Positions 16,532-24,336 of a stretch of DNA of 64,000 bases are shown piece after piece. The DNA is taken from positions 87,770 to 151,769 of the forward strand of contig CALLRW010000032.1 in assembly GCA_938014215.1 (NCBI GenBank), read 5' to 3'. Within the stretch, counting starts at the first letter, position 1; each line of letters opens with the position of its first letter. Source of the stretch: an uncultured Alistipes sp. (lineage in GTDB: Bacteria > Bacteroidota > Bacteroidia > Bacteroidales > Rikenellaceae). The notes under the pieces were generated by a model, which was given only the letters and a program-made list of their open reading frames with translations, had not been told where the DNA came from and ran no database searches. A program made the position numbers and the translations under genes.

Positions 16532-16808
16532 ACGGGTCTGTATCGGGTCAGCGTCGGTTTTTTCCGGAATCGCGTCGTGCCTGTATCGGGTCTGTATCGG
16601 GTCTGTATCTGATCCACGTCGGGCCTGTGTCGGATCAGACCGGATTCGCGCCGGGCTTTTCCGGATTCACGTTGTGCCTGTATCGGGTCTGTATCGTATC
16701 TTTATCGTATTCGCGTCGTGCTTTCGTCGGGCCTGTATCGGGTTCGCGTCGTGCTTTTGTCGGGGCTGAGGTCGGATTCGCGTCGGATTGGCACCAGATA
16801 GGCCCCGG
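16532..16808. repeat. Degenerate repeats between nusB and the DUF1573 gene
   Basis: About 275 bp dominated by variants of GTATCGGGTCT, CGCGTCGTGC and GGATTCGCG. The words recur every 10-30 bp without fixed period. No gene is seen. The region separates two genes usually cotranscribed. Confidence 0.7.
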
Positions 16809-16809
16809 G

Positions 16810-17745
16810 TCAGATCAGACCGCGACCGGCCTTTTTGATGCGGCCCTCTTCGGTGAGCGATGCGACGATCTTGTCGAGCACGCCGTTGATGAAGGTGCTG
16901 CTGCCGGGTGTGGAGTAGAACTTCGAGATCTCGATCCACTCGTCGAGGGTCACCTTGACGGGGATCGACGGGAAGGAGGTGAGCTCGGCGATGGCCGTAG
17001 CGAGGATGAGGTTGTCCATGAAGACGATCCGCTCGACATCCCAGTTCGAGGTAAACTTCTCGATGTAGTCCTGATAGGCGTTGAAGTTGACCAGTGTCTT
17101 TTCGAAGAGGGTCTTGACGAATTCGGGATCCTCCTCGCTCTTGAACTTGGGCGGGACGCGGATTTCGGTATGGGAGGCTCTCAGGCCGGCGAGCGTTCGG
17201 AGGATCATCATGATGATGAAGGGCAGGTCGTCGCTCCAGAGGATGGAGATCTCCTCGAGAGCGTCGTCGAGAGCGTCGCAGTTCTGCAGCTCCTTGAAGA
17301 ACTCCTCGACGAGCTGCTTGTCCTCCTCGAACGAGCGGCTTTGGCGCTGCATGTACTCCTTGTAGTAATCGCTCTGGGTGAGTTGGGCATAGAGGGTCCG
17401 GATCAGTTCGGGATACTGGCTCCAGCCGAGTTTGCGTGCGGCGATGCGGTCATTGACGGAGTCGCTGTTGGCGATGGTGCGGATGACGACGTTGTCGACG
17501 AACTTGGTATTGGGGTTGAGGTCCTCGTAGGTGGGGAGTTTTTTCTGTCTGGCGAGTTGCTGCCGCTGTTCGGCGTAACGGGCGACCTCTACGGGGAGGA
17601 TCAGGATCTGGAAATAGAGGTCATAGGCCTTGTCAACGGAGGCCATCAGCGTTTTTTCCGAAGCCATCATGTTGTCGGCACCCGACTTGATGTGTGCGAA
17701 CAAAGCCTTGATGACCTTGATGCGGAGTAATCTTCTGCTCAACAT
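16810..17745 (-). CDS. nusB: Transcription antitermination factor NusB (long Bacteroidota form)
   Basis: A 311-residue protein, much longer than the 140-residue enterobacterial NusB but typical for Bacteroidota, which carry an N-terminal extension. The NusB fold is at the C-terminus: WDVERIVFMDNLILATAIAELTSFPSIPVKVTLDEWIEISKFYSTPGSSTFINGVLDKIV. It binds boxA RNA with NusE (S10) during rRNA transcription. Start MLSRRLLRIKVIKALFAH at 17745 follows the promoter element at 17770. Confidence 0.93.
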   Translation of the reverse strand: MLSRRLLRIKVIKALFAHIKSGADNMMASEKTLMASVDKAYDLYFQILILPVEVARYAEQRQQLARQKKLPTYEDLNPNTKFVDNVVIRTIANSDSVNDRIAARKLGWSQYPELIRTLYAQLTQSDYYKEYMQRQSRSFEEDKQLVEEFFKELQNCDALDDALEEISILWSDDLPFIIMMILRTLAGLRASHTEIRVPPKFKSEEDPEFVKTLFEKTLVNFNAYQDYIEKFTSNWDVERIVFMDNLILATAIAELTSFPSIPVKVTLDEWIEISKFYSTPGSSTFINGVLDKIVASLTEEGRIKKAGRGLI

Positions 17746-17769
17746 ATATAGAACGATGTTTTTCGGGCG

Positions 17770-17777
17770 CAAAGGTA
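17770..17777 (-). promoter_or_regulatory. -7 element of nusB
   Basis: TACCTTTG on the minus strand, 25 bp before the start. The -33 region is only T-rich. Confidence 0.5.
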
Positions 17778-17819
17778 GTGAAAAGGGTGTAAAAAATGAA
17801 AAATTTCGCATTAAATTCC

Positions 17820-17827
17820 TAATTTTG
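17820..17827 (+). promoter_or_regulatory. -7 element immediately before the flavoprotein start
   Basis: TAATTTTG ends only 7 bp before the ATG at 17835. If it is used, the transcript would begin at or next to the start codon. Confidence 0.45.
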
Positions 17828-17834
17828 CAACCGT

Positions 17835-19115
17835 ATGGAACAGATAGAAGAAAAACAGCCTTACGACGTGATCGTCATCGGGGCGGGTGCCGCGGGACTG
17901 ATGGCGGCGGGCACGGCGGCCCAGAACGGGCGCCGGGTGCTCTTGCTGGAGAAGATGGAGAAGTCGGGCCGCAAGGTCCGCATTACGGGCAAGGGGCGCT
18001 GCAACGTCACCAATGCGCGGCCGGCGGAGGAGTTTGCCTCGCAGGTGCGGACCAATGCGGCGTTTTTTGCGCCGGCCTTTGCGGAGTTCAACAACCGGGC
18101 GACGATCCGCTTTTTCGAGCGCCGCGGCGTGAAGCTCGAGATCGAGCGCGGCGAACGGGTCTTCCCGAAGAGCGGCAAGGCGTGGGACATCGCCAACGCG
18201 CTGCTGGACTACTGCGTGGACAACGGCGTGAAGATTCTCTACGATACGCGCGTGACGGGGATCCTGACCCTGGCCGGGAAGGTCTTCGGCGTGAAGTATG
18301 TCAACAAGCGGGGCTTCGAGCGCAAGGAGGAGTGCCCGCAGGTGATCCTGGCCACGGGCGGGGTCTCCTATCCGGCGACGGGATCGACGGGTGACGGCTA
18401 CGCCTTTGCCGCCGACCTGGGTCACACGATCGAGCCGCTGCGGCCGTCGCTCACGCCGCTGGTCTCGACGCACCCCATGGTGCGGAGCCTCCACCGGCTG
18501 CTGCTGCGCAACATCCGTGCGACACTTTATATAGATAACGAACCCGTGCGCGAGGAGTTCGGCGAGCTGGGCTTTTCGGATCGGGGCATTGAGGGGGCCG
18601 TAGCGCTGCGGATGAGCCGCGATGCGGTCGACGCGCTGATCGACGGCCGGCGGGTGAAGCTGGTTGTCGACCTGAAGCCGGCGCTGACGGAGGAGGTGCT
18701 GCGCGAGCGTATCGCCCGCGAGCGGGCCGAGATGGCGCCGACGGAGTTCTTCGGCGAACTGCTTCGCAAGCTGGTTCCGCAGCCGATGGTGCTGCCGCTG
18801 GCGCGCGAGCTGGACATCCACTCGAAGGACTACGTCTCGAAGATCACCGACGAACAGGTCACGCGGCTGATCCGCACGTTGAAGGGGCTGACCTTCCCCA
18901 TCACGGACTACGCGCCGTTCGAATATGCCGTGACGACGGCTGGCGGCGTACGATGCGACGAGGTGAACCCGCAGACGATGGAGTCGCTGAAGGTTCCGGG
19001 GCTCTACCTGGCGGGCGAGGTGCTGGACATCGATGCCAACACGGGGGGCTATAACCTCCAGATCGCCTTTTCGACGGGGCGCCTGGCGGGGCAACTGAGG
19101 AAACGACCGCAATGA
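17835..19115 (+). CDS. NAD(P)/FAD-dependent oxidoreductase, HI0933/BaiN-like
   Basis: A 426-residue flavoprotein. The FAD-binding Rossmann motif VIVIGAGAAGLMAAGTAA is at residues 12-30, followed by the family signature GRKVRITGKGRCNVTNA, then ATGGVSYPATGSTGDGY and C-terminal GEVLDIDANTGGYNLQIAFSTG. The family includes BaiN, implicated in bile-acid dehydroxylation in Clostridia, but most members have no proven substrate. It opens a three-gene rightward unit with 4-bp overlaps. Confidence 0.92.
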   Translation: MEQIEEKQPYDVIVIGAGAAGLMAAGTAAQNGRRVLLLEKMEKSGRKVRITGKGRCNVTNARPAEEFASQVRTNAAFFAPAFAEFNNRATIRFFERRGVKLEIERGERVFPKSGKAWDIANALLDYCVDNGVKILYDTRVTGILTLAGKVFGVKYVNKRGFERKEECPQVILATGGVSYPATGSTGDGYAFAADLGHTIEPLRPSLTPLVSTHPMVRSLHRLLLRNIRATLYIDNEPVREEFGELGFSDRGIEGAVALRMSRDAVDALIDGRRVKLVVDLKPALTEEVLRERIARERAEMAPTEFFGELLRKLVPQPMVLPLARELDIHSKDYVSKITDEQVTRLIRTLKGLTFPITDYAPFEYAVTTAGGVRCDEVNPQTMESLKVPGLYLAGEVLDIDANTGGYNLQIAFSTGRLAGQLRKRPQ

Positions 19116-19624
19116 CACTGCTGAAACATCACCTCTCGTGGCACCTTCCGCGGCGGGTGGCCGAGTTGCGCAACCGCCTTTCGCGGGCGCGCTACTTCCG
19201 GGGACACGGGGTCCATTCGCCCTTTGTCTACGACATCGTGCGGGAGGTCTTCATGCGCAGCGAGCTGCTGCCGGGCGACCGGAGCCTCTACGCGGGTCTG
19301 CTGTCGGCGGGGGTTTCCCACCGGCGGGCCGTGCAGTTGCAGAATCTGGCGATCCATTGCGGCTATGCGACCTACGGCATGAATCGTGCGGATGCGGATC
19401 TGTGCATCGCCACGCGCGATCTGCCGCGAGCCGAGACGCTGTCGCTGGTGCGTGCGGCGGCCGAAGGGGGGCATACCGTAGCGGTGTTGTCACCCTACGA
19501 GGGGCGCGAACGACAGGCGATGTGTGCGCAGATTGTGGCGGGTCACCGGTCGACTACGGTCGATAACCGGGCCTACCTGCTGATATTCAACAATTATTTA
19601 CCGAAACAACATTTCCGGATATGA
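19112..19624 (+). CDS. Reduced methyltransferase-like protein
   Basis: A 170-residue protein overlapping its neighbours by 4 bp (ATGA) on both sides, which supports expression. The N-terminus has RYFRGHGVHSPFVYDIVREV, the opening of a Bacteroidota family of class I SAM-dependent methyltransferases. The glycine-rich SAM loop is not recognisable and the protein is shorter than that family. It may be a degenerate or non-catalytic relative. Confidence 0.7.
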   Translation: MTLLKHHLSWHLPRRVAELRNRLSRARYFRGHGVHSPFVYDIVREVFMRSELLPGDRSLYAGLLSAGVSHRRAVQLQNLAIHCGYATYGMNRADADLCIATRDLPRAETLSLVRAAAEGGHTVAVLSPYEGRERQAMCAQIVAGHRSTTVDNRAYLLIFNNYLPKQHFRI

Positions 19625-20172
19625 AAGTATATACGAAGACGGGCGATCGGGGACAGACCTCGCTGATCGGCGGAGAACGGGTTTCGAAGACCGATGAGCG
19701 GGTCGAGGCCTACGGTACGGTGGACGAACTGAGTGCCTTTGCGGCGCTGCTGACGGACGAACTGCGGGGCGATGCGGCCTTGAGTGGGACGGTCGACGAT
19801 CTGAACCGGATTCTGTCGCGGCTGATGACGGTCGAGGCGCTGCTTGCGGCGGACGAGACGGGGCGCGGAAAGCTTACGCCGCTGCCTGAGGAGACAGTCG
19901 CGTGGCTTGAGGGGCGGATCGACGCGATGCAGGCGACGCTGAAGCCGATCGACAAGTTCACGATTCCGGGGGGACACCGGGCCGTATCGCTGAGCCATGT
20001 CTGCCGGACGGTCTGCCGGCGTGCGGAGCGTGCGGCGCTGCGTGCGGACGCGAAGTACGGTGTGGATCCGACGGCGCTGGTCTTTCTGAACCGTCTGTCG
20101 GACTATTTCTACGTGCTGGGGCGGATGCTGACGGTGCACTACGGCGTTGAGGAGACGCTGTGGATTCCCTGA
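19621..20172 (+). CDS. Cob(I)alamin adenosyltransferase, PduO type
   Basis: A 183-residue ATP:corrinoid adenosyltransferase. The N-terminal ATP-binding motif is KVYTKTGDRGQTSLIGGERVSKTD, with VEAYGTVDELSA after it. The C-terminal helix bears SHVCRTVCRRAERAALR and LNRLSDYFYVLGRML. It transfers the adenosyl group of ATP to Co(I) corrinoid to make coenzyme B12. It is the last gene of the unit and ends before a terminator. Confidence 0.95.
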   Translation: MKVYTKTGDRGQTSLIGGERVSKTDERVEAYGTVDELSAFAALLTDELRGDAALSGTVDDLNRILSRLMTVEALLAADETGRGKLTPLPEETVAWLEGRIDAMQATLKPIDKFTIPGGHRAVSLSHVCRTVCRRAERAALRADAKYGVDPTALVFLNRLSDYFYVLGRMLTVHYGVEETLWIP

Positions 20173-20223
20173 CGGAGATTGTCGGGACGCAGCGAGAAAC
20201 GTCCTGCACCCCGTGTAAAAGTG

Positions 20224-20255
20224 AGGAGCGACCCGTCGGGGCCGCTCCTTTTGTT
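20224..20255 (+). terminator. Terminator after the adenosyltransferase gene
   Basis: GGAGCG-A-CCC pairs with GGG-GC-CGCTCC, then TTTTGTTT. It closes the rightward unit. Confidence 0.8.
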
Positions 20256-20259
20256 TGAT

Positions 20260-20769
20260 TTATTCTCTTGGAATTGGAATATTTTTTAAAGTGATGGTCG
20301 CAATTCCGTAAGTGGGAACCATGGGATCGAGATCTCGGAAAGGAATAGTGATCCTCGAAATTATGGTGGCATATTCATCCACATTCTTTAATGTAATAAT
20401 TCCTTTAATTGTGATTTCCTTTGGGAACGAAAAGTATTCTCCAGTACTAGCCACACCATCAACAATTTTGTCCGACATATTGATAATCATATTCCTGGAT
20501 GAGGGCGAATAATGGTTCCCTTCGTCATCGAATGCTTCAGCACGATAAACATGGCCGACGACAGACTCATCTGTATGTACCAGAGGCATAAGATCCTTGT
20601 TGGTATAGTTGGTGATTGTAAAATGTACAAAGACATTAGATCCTTGTGTTATGCAACGCTTGAATTTTAACTCAATTCCGGGTGCGGAGCATGTTGCAGA
20701 GGCCGTTTGGGCGAATGAAGCCGTTGAGATCAGCGTGAAGGCGATCAGTAAAGAAAAGAATTTTTTCAT
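20260..20769 (-). CDS. Secreted hypothetical protein, paralogue 2
   Basis: A 169-residue protein with a signal peptide (MKKFFSLLIAFTLISTASFAQ). It looks like a small beta-sandwich: HFTITNYTNKDL, YRAEAFDDEGNHYS, EYATIISRITIPFRD and GIATITLKNIPIPRE. The last part matches the end of the next gene (LNEYATAFSLIEIPYFGN, FSFRNLQFPTAQ), so the two are paralogues separated by 40 bp. No function is recognised. It has lower GC than its neighbours. Confidence 0.75.
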   Translation of the reverse strand: MKKFFSLLIAFTLISTASFAQTASATCSAPGIELKFKRCITQGSNVFVHFTITNYTNKDLMPLVHTDESVVGHVYRAEAFDDEGNHYSPSSRNMIINMSDKIVDGVASTGEYFSFPKEITIKGIITLKNVDEYATIISRITIPFRDLDPMVPTYGIATITLKNIPIPRE

Positions 20770-20809
20770 GGTAAAAGGGATTTTTGGGGTAATGAGTTGA
20801 AAGCGTGTT

Positions 20810-21301
20810 TTATTGGGCCGTGGGGAATTGCAGGTTCCGGAACGAGAATTTGTCACCCTGGAACCGGGCCGTTGGATTTCCGAAATAGGGGATTTCGATG
20901 AGGCTGAAGGCGGTGGCATATTCGTTCAGCCCGCGAACGGTTATCCGGAACTTGACGGGGATTCCTGCGGGGAGATCGATTCCCGATCCGAAGACGCTGC
21001 CGGGAGTCAGAACGGTGACGTTTCCCATGTCTATCTGGATATTTTCAAACGTATAGAAATCACCTTCGTCGTCGATGAACCTGATTTCGCGACGATTCAG
21101 TGTAAACTCCTTGGCATCGATCTTTCCATACCAGGTGATGGTGCCGACGATCGTAGCGACGCCGTTTTCGACACTCATCCGTTTGGCAATCATCTCCAGA
21201 TCGGGGGTTGCGGAGTTGAATCGGACCTGGGCCTGCAGATTGTTTCCGGTGAAAGCAAGAAGGATCAGCCCGATGGCTGTTAAAATCTGTTTCAGTTTCA
21301 T
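20810..21301 (-). CDS. Secreted hypothetical protein, paralogue 1
   Basis: A 163-residue exported protein (start MKLKQILTAIGLILLAFTG, chosen for the signal peptide). It shares the shape of the following gene: a charged strand pair REIRFIDDEGDFYTFENIQID, an EYATAF stretch and a C-terminal FRNLQFPT strand. It is probably cotranscribed with that gene from the element at 21447. Function is unknown. Confidence 0.75.
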   Translation of the reverse strand: MKLKQILTAIGLILLAFTGNNLQAQVRFNSATPDLEMIAKRMSVENGVATIVGTITWYGKIDAKEFTLNRREIRFIDDEGDFYTFENIQIDMGNVTVLTPGSVFGSGIDLPAGIPVKFRITVRGLNEYATAFSLIEIPYFGNPTARFQGDKFSFRNLQFPTAQ

Positions 21302-21446
21302 TTCTTGTAACGGGTATTTGAGGATTATGGGGATTCTGTTCAGGTGGGTTCTATCAATTCCATTTTTTATTTCTTGCATAAGGCAGCAGAACCCTTTAAC
21401 TGTCTTGAGCAAGATAATCTTGCGTAAAGTTTACGGGGGATAAAAC

Positions 21447-21454
21447 CAAATGTA
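21447..21454 (-). promoter_or_regulatory. Possible -7 element for the secreted-protein pair
   Basis: TACATTTG on the minus strand, about 145 bp upstream of the first gene. The -33 element is not clear. It suggests that host sequence extends at least to here. Confidence 0.4.
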
Positions 21455-21519
21455 TAAAAGAAGAGCAGCGACAGAAAGATAGGTAACCGGTATATATCAA
21501 ACGGTTAGCAGCACGATAC

Positions 21520-21571
21520 CCCCAGATGCGCCGCGAAACCAAATGTTACTTCAACATTACTTTCGTGTTAC
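21520..21571. other. Candidate left end with transposase-site-like repeats
   Basis: CCAGATGCG at 21522-21530 is the inverted form of the core of the 13-bp repeat found twice at the right end (63899, 63921). A related 13-mer AACCAAATGTTAC follows at 21537. TGTTAC recurs at 21544, 21566 and 21609, the first pair 22 bp apart. Which set is the true transposase site is unresolved. Confidence 0.35.
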
Positions 21572-21572
21572 A

Positions 21573-21602
21573 TTCGAACGAGATTTGAACGCAGTGTTCG
21601 AC
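21573..21602. repeat. TTCRAACG repeat array, left end
   Basis: TTCGAA at 21573 and TTTGAA at 21584 (11 bp apart), then GTTCGAC about one turn further. It belongs to a repeat family seen at several other prophage gaps. Confidence 0.5.
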
Positions 21603-21617
21603 CCCTGATGTTACATC

Positions 21618-21661
21618 GCCTCCGAAAACGGTCAGAAACGGCCAAATTTCGGAGGCTTTTT
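21618..21661 (+). terminator. Rho-independent terminator at the left end
   Basis: GCCTCCGAAA / TTTCGGAGGC (21618-21627, 21647-21656), followed by five T residues. It faces right and would block host transcription entering the prophage. Confidence 0.75.
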
Positions 21662-21780
21662 GATGTCTGCAAGCGTCGGTCGGATTTGTGCCGAAGGTCG
21701 TTTGTGCCGCGATTTCAACCATTGGCAGGCGTGTACAGGTGAGGCCGTCATGCCGTCGGTCGAGTATCGTATTTTTATCG

Positions 21781-21962
21781 TTCAAACGGCCGTTCAAACC
21801 CTCTCCAAACAAAGCAAGGTCGTTCTGCCATTTCGGCAGTCATGTTCTATGATCTGAGATTTAGACGGCCACAAAAACGGCCGTTAAAACTGCCTCTGTT
21901 TTTTCGTGTTTCAAAACGAAATATTCACGTTAAACAGCCATTAAGACTGCCAAAAACGTGAA
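21781..21962. repeat. Left-end arrays of 12-bp repeats and a dyad
   Basis: Units of the form TTMAAACGGCC recur about every 12 bp at 21781-21803, 21861-21895 and 21931-21953. The last array is enclosed by TTCACGTT / AACGTGAA (21924-21931, 21955-21962). Placement between the phage end and the repressor gene fits transposase or repressor binding. From 21963 to 22158 nothing further is recognised. Confidence 0.5.
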
Positions 21963-22158
21963 AAAGAGATGCCCTAAACTAACCTTTAACTACCGAAAAC
22001 CGTGCAAAAATGCAGGAAAATGGCGGTATGTGTACCCCCTTAATGACACACTTTTTACAAATTTCAATCGCTTATTTTCTGTATAATCGTCTAAAAAACA
22101 GCGATAACCGTTCAAGTTACCGCTGTTTGCTGTTTGAAAAAGTGCGCGAGACACACTT

Positions 22159-22866
22159 TTATCCCATCGTGTTGAACCTCACACTCGCCTTTACTAATGC
22201 CAGCGCGCGGATCGAGTCTGCTGGAATCTCTTTTGGTGAATGGTGTGGGTTGTGGCTGACGAGCCGAACGAAACGGTTGTCGTCTGCCCTTTGTATGTAC
22301 TTGATGGTGATGTAATTTTCGCCATCGAGCGTGAACGAAAGTAGATACATCTCGCCCCATAATATATTGCTCGCGGTATAGGGAATCTCCTTATATAATA
22401 CGATGTCTCCACTCTTCAGAAGCGGATACATAGAGTCTCCGCGAACATATAATGCCCCGTCGCACGGCGGCAGGTCGGGAATTTGCAAATGGCTGACCGG
22501 AACCTGTCGGGTCGTTCCATCGAAGAGGGCCACCAGTCCAGCGGTGGCGTCAAGTTCATACAGCGGGACGCTCTGCATTCCAATCGTGCGATCTGTACGG
22601 AGGGAGAACTGCTCCTTGATGGCGGGAATGGCCAACTGCCGATCTTCTGCGCGCTGCATTTCACCTTTACCGGTCAGTAGCCATTCGGCGGATATATTCG
22701 CATTTGCGCATACTTTTTCAAGAACATCATATGATGGTTTTCCTTTTCGAGTCCCAACTACATTTTCTACGACAGTTGCCGATATACCAACGCTCTGCGC
22801 AAATGCTCGCTTATTACCTTTATATAAGGAATTTATAATCTCTTCAAATCGGGCGTTTATATTCAT
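22159..22866 (-). CDS. Phage repressor, HTH plus S24 (LexA-like) peptidase
   Basis: A 235-residue CI/LexA-type repressor. The N-terminal helix-turn-helix is near residues 18-45 (KRAFAQSVGISATVVENVVGTRKG). The Ala-Gly cleavage site is DATAGLV (A109-G110). The S24 peptidase has Ser145 in YVRGDSMYPLLKSGD and Lys189 in YITIKY. RecA-stimulated self-cleavage would therefore link induction to DNA damage. It is transcribed away from the early operon across a shared operator region, in the place of Mu gene c. Mu c is not of this type, so the switch differs from Mu. Confidence 0.92.
   Translation of the reverse strand: MNINARFEEIINSLYKGNKRAFAQSVGISATVVENVVGTRKGKPSYDVLEKVCANANISAEWLLTGKGEMQRAEDRQLAIPAIKEQFSLRTDRTIGMQSVPLYELDATAGLVALFDGTTRQVPVSHLQIPDLPPCDGALYVRGDSMYPLLKSGDIVLYKEIPYTASNILWGEMYLLSFTLDGENYITIKYIQRADDNRFVRLVSHNPHHSPKEIPADSIRALALVKASVRFNTMG
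22697..22710. promoter_or_regulatory. Operator-like palindrome inside the repressor gene
   Basis: TTCGCATTTGCGCA resembles the intergenic operators TTCGCAAAAGCGAA and TTCGCATTTGCGTA. It lies about 155 bp inside the repressor coding sequence. Confidence 0.45.
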
Positions 22867-22879
22867 TGCTCTAAAATTA

Positions 22880-22941
22880 TTCGCAAAAGCGAAAATTATT
22901 CGCGTTTTATTTTGAATATTCGCATTTGCGTATTATATTTG
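22880..22941. promoter_or_regulatory. Repressor operators and rightward early promoter
   Basis: Two dyads, TTCGC-AAAA-GCGAA (22880-22893) and TTCGC-ATTT-GCGTA (22919-22932), with a half site TTCGCG at 22899. The rightward promoter is TTTG (22911-22914), 19 bp, TATATTTG (22934-22941). The second dyad fills the spacer between -33 and -7, so bound repressor would block the early operon. The leftward repressor promoter is not obvious. Confidence 0.75.
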
Positions 22942-22997
22942 CATCGTCTTAACAAGTTAAGGCGCTATAAAGGTAGTGAAAATTTTGAATCATTGAT

Positions 22998-23204
22998 ATG
23001 AAAGAGGAACTGAAAACGTGGCAGACACAGAGCAGCAAGAACAAAGTCTGCTTTTACCTGATTACGCGGGGTATTGCATTCTGCTATACGGAGAAATCCG
23101 GGATTGTTTTCGAAGCGTCCGCTTCCTTCGTGAAACGCATGTCCGACGCTCTGGTGACAGCTTACGGCTGCTCCCTGCGACCGATCATCAATGAAGTAAA
23201 ATAA
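22998..23204 (+). CDS. Small early protein, unknown
   Basis: A 68-residue protein, first gene after the early promoter (leader of about 50 nt), starting MKEELKTWQTQSSKNKVCFYL. It looks like a small mixed alpha/beta protein. The position is where transposable phages encode a Ner-type regulator, but no helix-turn-helix is evident. Function is unknown. Confidence 0.65.
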   Translation: MKEELKTWQTQSSKNKVCFYLITRGIAFCYTEKSGIVFEASASFVKRMSDALVTAYGCSLRPIINEVK

Positions 23205-23211
23205 CCCGGCG

Positions 23212-23439
23212 ATGAAACGATATTGGTTTCAACTACTGACGAACGACTACGACGATCTGGATGCATTTATTCCGGATGGTTCGAGCAAAGTCACCGCTAT
23301 GAACCGGGCGAAGCGCTGGATGAAGCAGAACGGTATCGGTAGCGCAGTTCTGGCGGTCAACAGCATGGTGACCAGTAACATTCTCGATATGATACAAATA
23401 GAATTAAATGATCGAAATTATGACACAGCAGGAATTTGA
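23212..23439 (+). CDS. Small early protein, unknown
   Basis: A 75-residue protein (MKRYWFQLLTNDYDDLDAFIPDGSS), 7 bp after the previous gene. FIPDGSSKVTAMNRAKRWMKQNGI looks like a short helix-rich segment. Its end overlaps the next gene by about 20-30 bp. No family recognised. Confidence 0.65.
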   Translation: MKRYWFQLLTNDYDDLDAFIPDGSSKVTAMNRAKRWMKQNGIGSAVLAVNSMVTSNILDMIQIELNDRNYDTAGI

Positions 23440-23827
23440 AGATCGGACGAGCAAAACGGTTACATCGGAAGAATACGCACGGATAGAGGCAATGTATATG
23501 GCCGCTGGGAACATGGACAAGGATCAGTTCTGTACAGAGTATAAGAAACACGGAGCGAGCGCCCTCGTAGCGGAATATTATCGACGCATTACAGTTTTGA
23601 ACGGCATGCTTGAGGAGCGTAATAACGAGTTGGACGACGCACGTCAGAACCGAACGAGCCTCGCGGAATTCCTCCTCGGCAAGGCTGCTGCCTATGACGA
23701 TGCGGATTTCTATCGTGAAGCGGTCAGGCTCATCGGGAGAAAAGCAGCGACACTGTACAAGATCAAGAGCGGGCTTCCCCTTTGGGAGGAAGATGTAAAG
23801 TATCTCGAAGAGAAGTTGGCCGACTAA
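23420..23827 (+). CDS. Early protein with coiled-coil segment, unknown
   Basis: About 135 residues if started at ATG 23420 (MTQQEFEDRTSKTV); an ATG four codons upstream (23408) is equally possible. The sequence EYYRRITVLNGMLEERNNELDDARQNRTSL suggests a helix or coiled coil, and the rest is helical and charged. It belongs to the early operon. Function is unknown. Confidence 0.65.
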   Translation: MTQQEFEDRTSKTVTSEEYARIEAMYMAAGNMDKDQFCTEYKKHGASALVAEYYRRITVLNGMLEERNNELDDARQNRTSLAEFLLGKAAAYDDADFYREAVRLIGRKAATLYKIKSGLPLWEEDVKYLEEKLAD

Positions 23828-23857
23828 TATGTAGAACCAAACTAAAACAGGAAAGAG

Positions 23858-24265
23858 ATGAAATATATCGAATTATCGACAGCCAAAAAGGCTCGCATCC
23901 GTCGGGCGTTGGGCGTAAGCCGTGTGACGCTGTGGTCTGCCTTGACGTTCCAGACCCAAAGCGCGCTGGCGGAAAAGATTCGCCGCATGGCCATGCAGGA
24001 TGGAGGGCGTGTAATGAGCGAAGTCGATGTCACGAACGGCTTCATGCCGAATTGCGAAACCGATTTCGAGCATGATGCCGGCGGTGTGCGGCGGATTATT
24101 CAGACTTTCTCGAACGGTGTTCGAGTGGTGTTCGACAACGCCACATGCACGGCCGACATCAGCCGGAACGGGCGTTCCGTGAAGACGTTCTCCGACGTCA
24201 AAATTCACGACTGGGGCAATATCGTATTCGAGGCTCAAAGCCTCACGGATTCATTGAACAGATAA
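23858..24265 (+). CDS. Early protein, possible DNA-binding regulator
   Basis: A 135-residue protein. The N-terminal part KKARIRRALGVSRVTLWSALTFQTQSALAEKIRRMAM reads like a helix-turn-helix of the kind used by small phage regulators, which could make it the Ner-like factor. The second half (GVRRIIQTFSNGVRVVFDN) is beta-rich. It lies directly before the transposase gene. The role is inferred only from fold and position. Confidence 0.6.
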   Translation: MKYIELSTAKKARIRRALGVSRVTLWSALTFQTQSALAEKIRRMAMQDGGRVMSEVDVTNGFMPNCETDFEHDAGGVRRIIQTFSNGVRVVFDNATCTADISRNGRSVKTFSDVKIHDWGNIVFEAQSLTDSLNR

Positions 24266-24336
24266 ATGATGATCTCCCGTGAACGCGGAGGCGTTGCCCG
24301 GAGCGATACCGGCGCGGGATCAAGAACAACGAAGCG

